Shown: positions 61,851 through 64,000 of the stretch, piece by piece
Layout of the letters: the number at the start of each line of letters is the position of its first letter
Numbering within the stretch: the first letter of the stretch is position 1
NCBI GenBank assembly: GCA_017446585.1
Contig: JAFSQL010000013.1
Location: 62,001-126,000 of the forward strand
Source: Paludibacteraceae bacterium
GTDB lineage: Bacteria > Bacteroidota > Bacteroidia > Bacteroidales > Paludibacteraceae
Length of the DNA: 64,000 nucleotides
Reading direction: 5' to 3'
Notes under the pieces: generated by a model
Seen by the model: only the letters and a program-made list of their open reading frames with translations
Told to the model about the DNA's origin: nothing
The model's database searches: none
Position numbers and translations under genes: made by a program

Positions 61851-61858
61851 TAACTTTG
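61851..61858 (+). promoter_or_regulatory. Promoter of ftsK
   Basis: TAACTTTG matches the -7 consensus. TTTG at 61826-61829 with 21-base spacing fits the -33 element. The start codon is 44 bases downstream. It is the most complete Bacteroidota promoter seen here. Confidence 0.65.
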
Positions 61859-61902
61859 CGCTATAATACATTGATTGTCGAGAATTGAAAATAGAAAGTT
61901 GG

Positions 61903-64000
61903 ATGGCAAAGGAAGAGACGAAAGACGTTAAGAAATCGAAGGAAGAGACCGGGAAAAAAGGCGAAGGAAAGTTGGGCAAGTTGTGGAGCGGTGCGAAGCG
62001 GGTTGCGTTGAGTCGAAAGACGCACGTGACATTGGGCGTGTTGATTATTGTCTTTTCTGTTTACTTGGGCATTGCGATGTTGTCATACTTCTTCACGGGG
62101 GAGAGTGACAGCAGCCTCATAGAAAACGAGGGTGAAGTGGCGACGTATGTCGTTGGCAGTGAATTGGCGGGTTCGGAACTGTATGGCGACGGCGAGATGG
62201 AGCAGGGCATCACGAACTGGGGCGGAGAGACAGGGGCGCGGTTGTCGGATTGGTTTATCAACAAACAGTTCGGGATAGCGTCGTTCTTCCTGTTGGGAGT
62301 GTTTGCCCTAATAGGATTGAAATTGATAAGAGGAAAGTCGCAACCGTTCTGGAAGATAGCGACCATGTTAATGATCTTGTTAATATGGTTCTCGCTATTC
62401 GTTAGTTTTTGTTTTGGAACGTTTTATGAAGATGGGTTTATCAAGTGGGGTGGAGAAAACGGCATGTTGATGAAAGACAAGTTGAACGGAATGGTGGGAG
62501 GGATAGGAACGTTTTTGATTCTATTGGCCAGTGCCATTTTGTTTTTCGTGTTCTTTAAGGAGTCCGCTATTCCGTTTATCGGAAGGAGGATGATAGGGCT
62601 GAAGGACTCGTTCGTCTCCATGTTTCGTCGTGGTGAGAAAGAGGTGCTGGAAGAGGACGGAAAGAAGGACGGAAGTGAGGAGAGGAACAATCTTGAAACC
62701 ATGACGGAGGAAGTGATTCAAGAAAAAAAAGAAGAGGAAGAGAACGGAATTGAAGAGCCCATAGAGGAACCGAATGATGAACAAAGAAACGAGGATGGGG
62801 ATTCGGATGAGGATGATTGGATTATTCCCATCACGGAGGATGACGAGAATGGTGAAACGGAGGAACATCCTGCCGATGGGACGGATGACATCCAGATGGA
62901 CATAGAAGTGCCGGAAGATGACATTGCAGAGAATGTGGAAAGCGGAGCGAGCGTGAAAGATTCGGACCGATTGCTGGCGGAAATGGGGGAGTATGACCCA
63001 ACGTTGGACTTGGCTCATTATGAGTTCCCGACCTTTGACCTGTTGCGAGATTATGACAGCGGCGCGCCAGCCGTGGACGTGGAGGAGCAAAACGCCAACA
63101 AGGAACGAATCATAAAGATATTGCGTGATTTCAACATAGAAATCAATGGCATCAAAGCCATTGTGGGGCCGACGGTGACGTTGTATGAAATAGAGTTACA
63201 GGCGGGTATTCGGGTAAGCCGCGTGCGCGGATTGCAAGATGACATCATGATGGGATTGGCGGCAAAGGGCATCCGTATGATGTGTCCGATACCAGGCAAA
63301 CAAGCCATAGGTATAGAAGTGCCGAACGCCAAACCGCAAACCGTGTCAATGCAATCCGTGTTAAATTCGAAGAAATTCAAGGAGGCACAGGAGAAGTATA
63401 AACTTCCGGTAGCGATAGGTAAGACAATCACGAACGAGGTATTCACCTTTGACTTGGCGAAAACGCCCCACGTGTTGGTGGCCGGAGCTACGGGACAAGG
63501 AAAGTCGGTGGGGTTGAACGCTATTATCACATCGTTGTTGTACAGTGTTCATCCGTCTCGGTTGAAGTTCGTGATGGTCGATCCGAAGAAAGTGGAGTTC
63601 ACGTTGTACAGCAGGATGGAGCGTCAGTTCTTGACAAAGATTCCGAGCGAGGACGAGCCTATCATCACGGACGTGAAACGTGTCGTGCAGACGTTGAACT
63701 CATTGACAAAGGAGATGGACAGCCGTTATGACCTTCTGAAGAAGGCGAGCGTGAGAAACATCGTGGAGTATAACGAAAAGTTCTGCAAACGTCAATTGAA
63801 TCCTGAGAAGGGACACCGTTTCTTACCATATATCGTGGTAATCGTGGATGAGTTCGGCGATTTGATCATGACGGCAGGCAAGGAAGTGGAAATGCCGATA
63901 GCGCGTATTGCGCAGTTGGCACGAGCCGTGGGCATGCACATGATATTGGCGACGCAACGTCCGTCGGTGAACATCATCACGGGTGTCATCAAAGCGAACT
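61903..64000 (+). CDS. ftsK: DNA translocase FtsK (5' part)
   Basis: The gene runs off the right edge after about 699 codons. It begins MAKEETKDVKKSKEE. Four membrane helices (about 45-65, 123-140, 150-172 and 198-220) anchor it at the septum. A long acidic linker (about 240-360) is followed by the start of the motor, with GPTVTLYEIE, VEVPN-like IGIEVPN and Walker A GATGQGKS near residue 530, then VMVDPKKVEF, VVIVDEFGDL and MILATQRPS. FtsK pumps DNA to resolve chromosome dimers at division. The gamma domain lies outside the window. Confidence 0.95.
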   Translation, partial: MAKEETKDVKKSKEETGKKGEGKLGKLWSGAKRVALSRKTHVTLGVLIIVFSVYLGIAMLSYFFTGESDSSLIENEGEVATYVVGSELAGSELYGDGEMEQGITNWGGETGARLSDWFINKQFGIASFFLLGVFALIGLKLIRGKSQPFWKIATMLMILLIWFSLFVSFCFGTFYEDGFIKWGGENGMLMKDKLNGMVGGIGTFLILLASAILFFVFFKESAIPFIGRRMIGLKDSFVSMFRRGEKEVLEEDGKKDGSEERNNLETMTEEVIQEKKEEEENGIEEPIEEPNDEQRNEDGDSDEDDWIIPITEDDENGETEEHPADGTDDIQMDIEVPEDDIAENVESGASVKDSDRLLAEMGEYDPTLDLAHYEFPTFDLLRDYDSGAPAVDVEEQNANKERIIKILRDFNIEINGIKAIVGPTVTLYEIELQAGIRVSRVRGLQDDIMMGLAAKGIRMMCPIPGKQAIGIEVPNAKPQTVSMQSVLNSKKFKEAQEKYKLPVAIGKTITNEVFTFDLAKTPHVLVAGATGQGKSVGLNAIITSLLYSVHPSRLKFVMVDPKKVEFTLYSRMERQFLTKIPSEDEPIITDVKRVVQTLNSLTKEMDSRYDLLKKASVRNIVEYNEKFCKRQLNPEKGHRFLPYIVVIVDEFGDLIMTAGKEVEMPIARIAQLARAVGMHMILATQRPSVNIITGVIKAN

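Overview
The window reads as one stretch of a Bacteroidales (Bacteroidota) chromosome, probably an anaerobe. The support is direct: a fused SecDF, a type III glutamine synthetase, a b558-type succinate dehydrogenase/fumarate reductase set, DUF4494, DUF2027 and DUF4922 proteins, a FISUMP-domain protein, a secreted protease with a C-terminal type IX secretion (T9SS) sorting domain, a flavodiiron protein, and a repeated TAnnTTTG (-7) promoter element in front of many genes. The family within the order cannot be fixed from sequence alone.

Layout. 1-2.0 kb: a type III restriction-modification pair (Res runs off the left edge; Mod has an AT-rich centre), followed by a cluster of nested palindromes. 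2.3-6.9 kb: flavodiiron protein, glutaredoxin-like protein, ketopantoate reductase, tRNA-Gln, gmk, yggS, ruvX. 7.0-12.0 kb: an unusual signalling cluster in which a MESH1-like HD hydrolase, a membrane RsbU-type phosphatase and a RelA/SpoT-type synthetase are followed by a cytidylate-kinase-like protein, an RsbW-like kinase and an RsbV-like STAS protein. 12-18 kb: nitrogen genes (glnN, a GltD-like oxidoreductase, N-carbamoylputrescine amidase with an OFA-type transporter). 18-22.3 kb: trigger factor and a small polysaccharide cluster (GT2, wecB, GT32). 22.3-33 kb: ilvE, a secreted protease, secDF, DUF4494, def and a large Ig-repeat surface protein. 33-44.5 kb: argS, an unknown exported protein, rho, sdh/frd CAB, a small membrane protein, rny and a zapA-like pair. 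44.5-47.4 kb: an accessory patch of exported proteins and an orphan gene behind a hairpin-rich leader. 47.6-64 kb: DUF2027 protein, queA, mnmA, lptB, a TPR protein with a DUF3256-like protein, a PdxA homologue whose metal ligands are all gone, a small lipoprotein, DUF4922, purU, tRNA-Lys, clpC, nth and the 5' part of ftsK.

Most of the window is housekeeping. The places that deserve attention are the alarmone/partner-switching cluster (6974-11964), the active-site-stripped PdxA homologue (54865-55872), the RNA-like structure that would cover the rny ribosome-binding region (43765-43880), the leader and orphan gene at 46931-47446, and the palindrome cluster beside the restriction system (2033-2186). 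I saw no CRISPR array, rRNA, insertion sequence, integrase or phage gene. Intergenic stretches over 300 bases are 1992-2313 (palindromes, no gene), 47237-47644 (hairpin leader and promoters, no gene seen) and 58276-58613 (tRNA promoter and the clpC upstream region, no gene seen).
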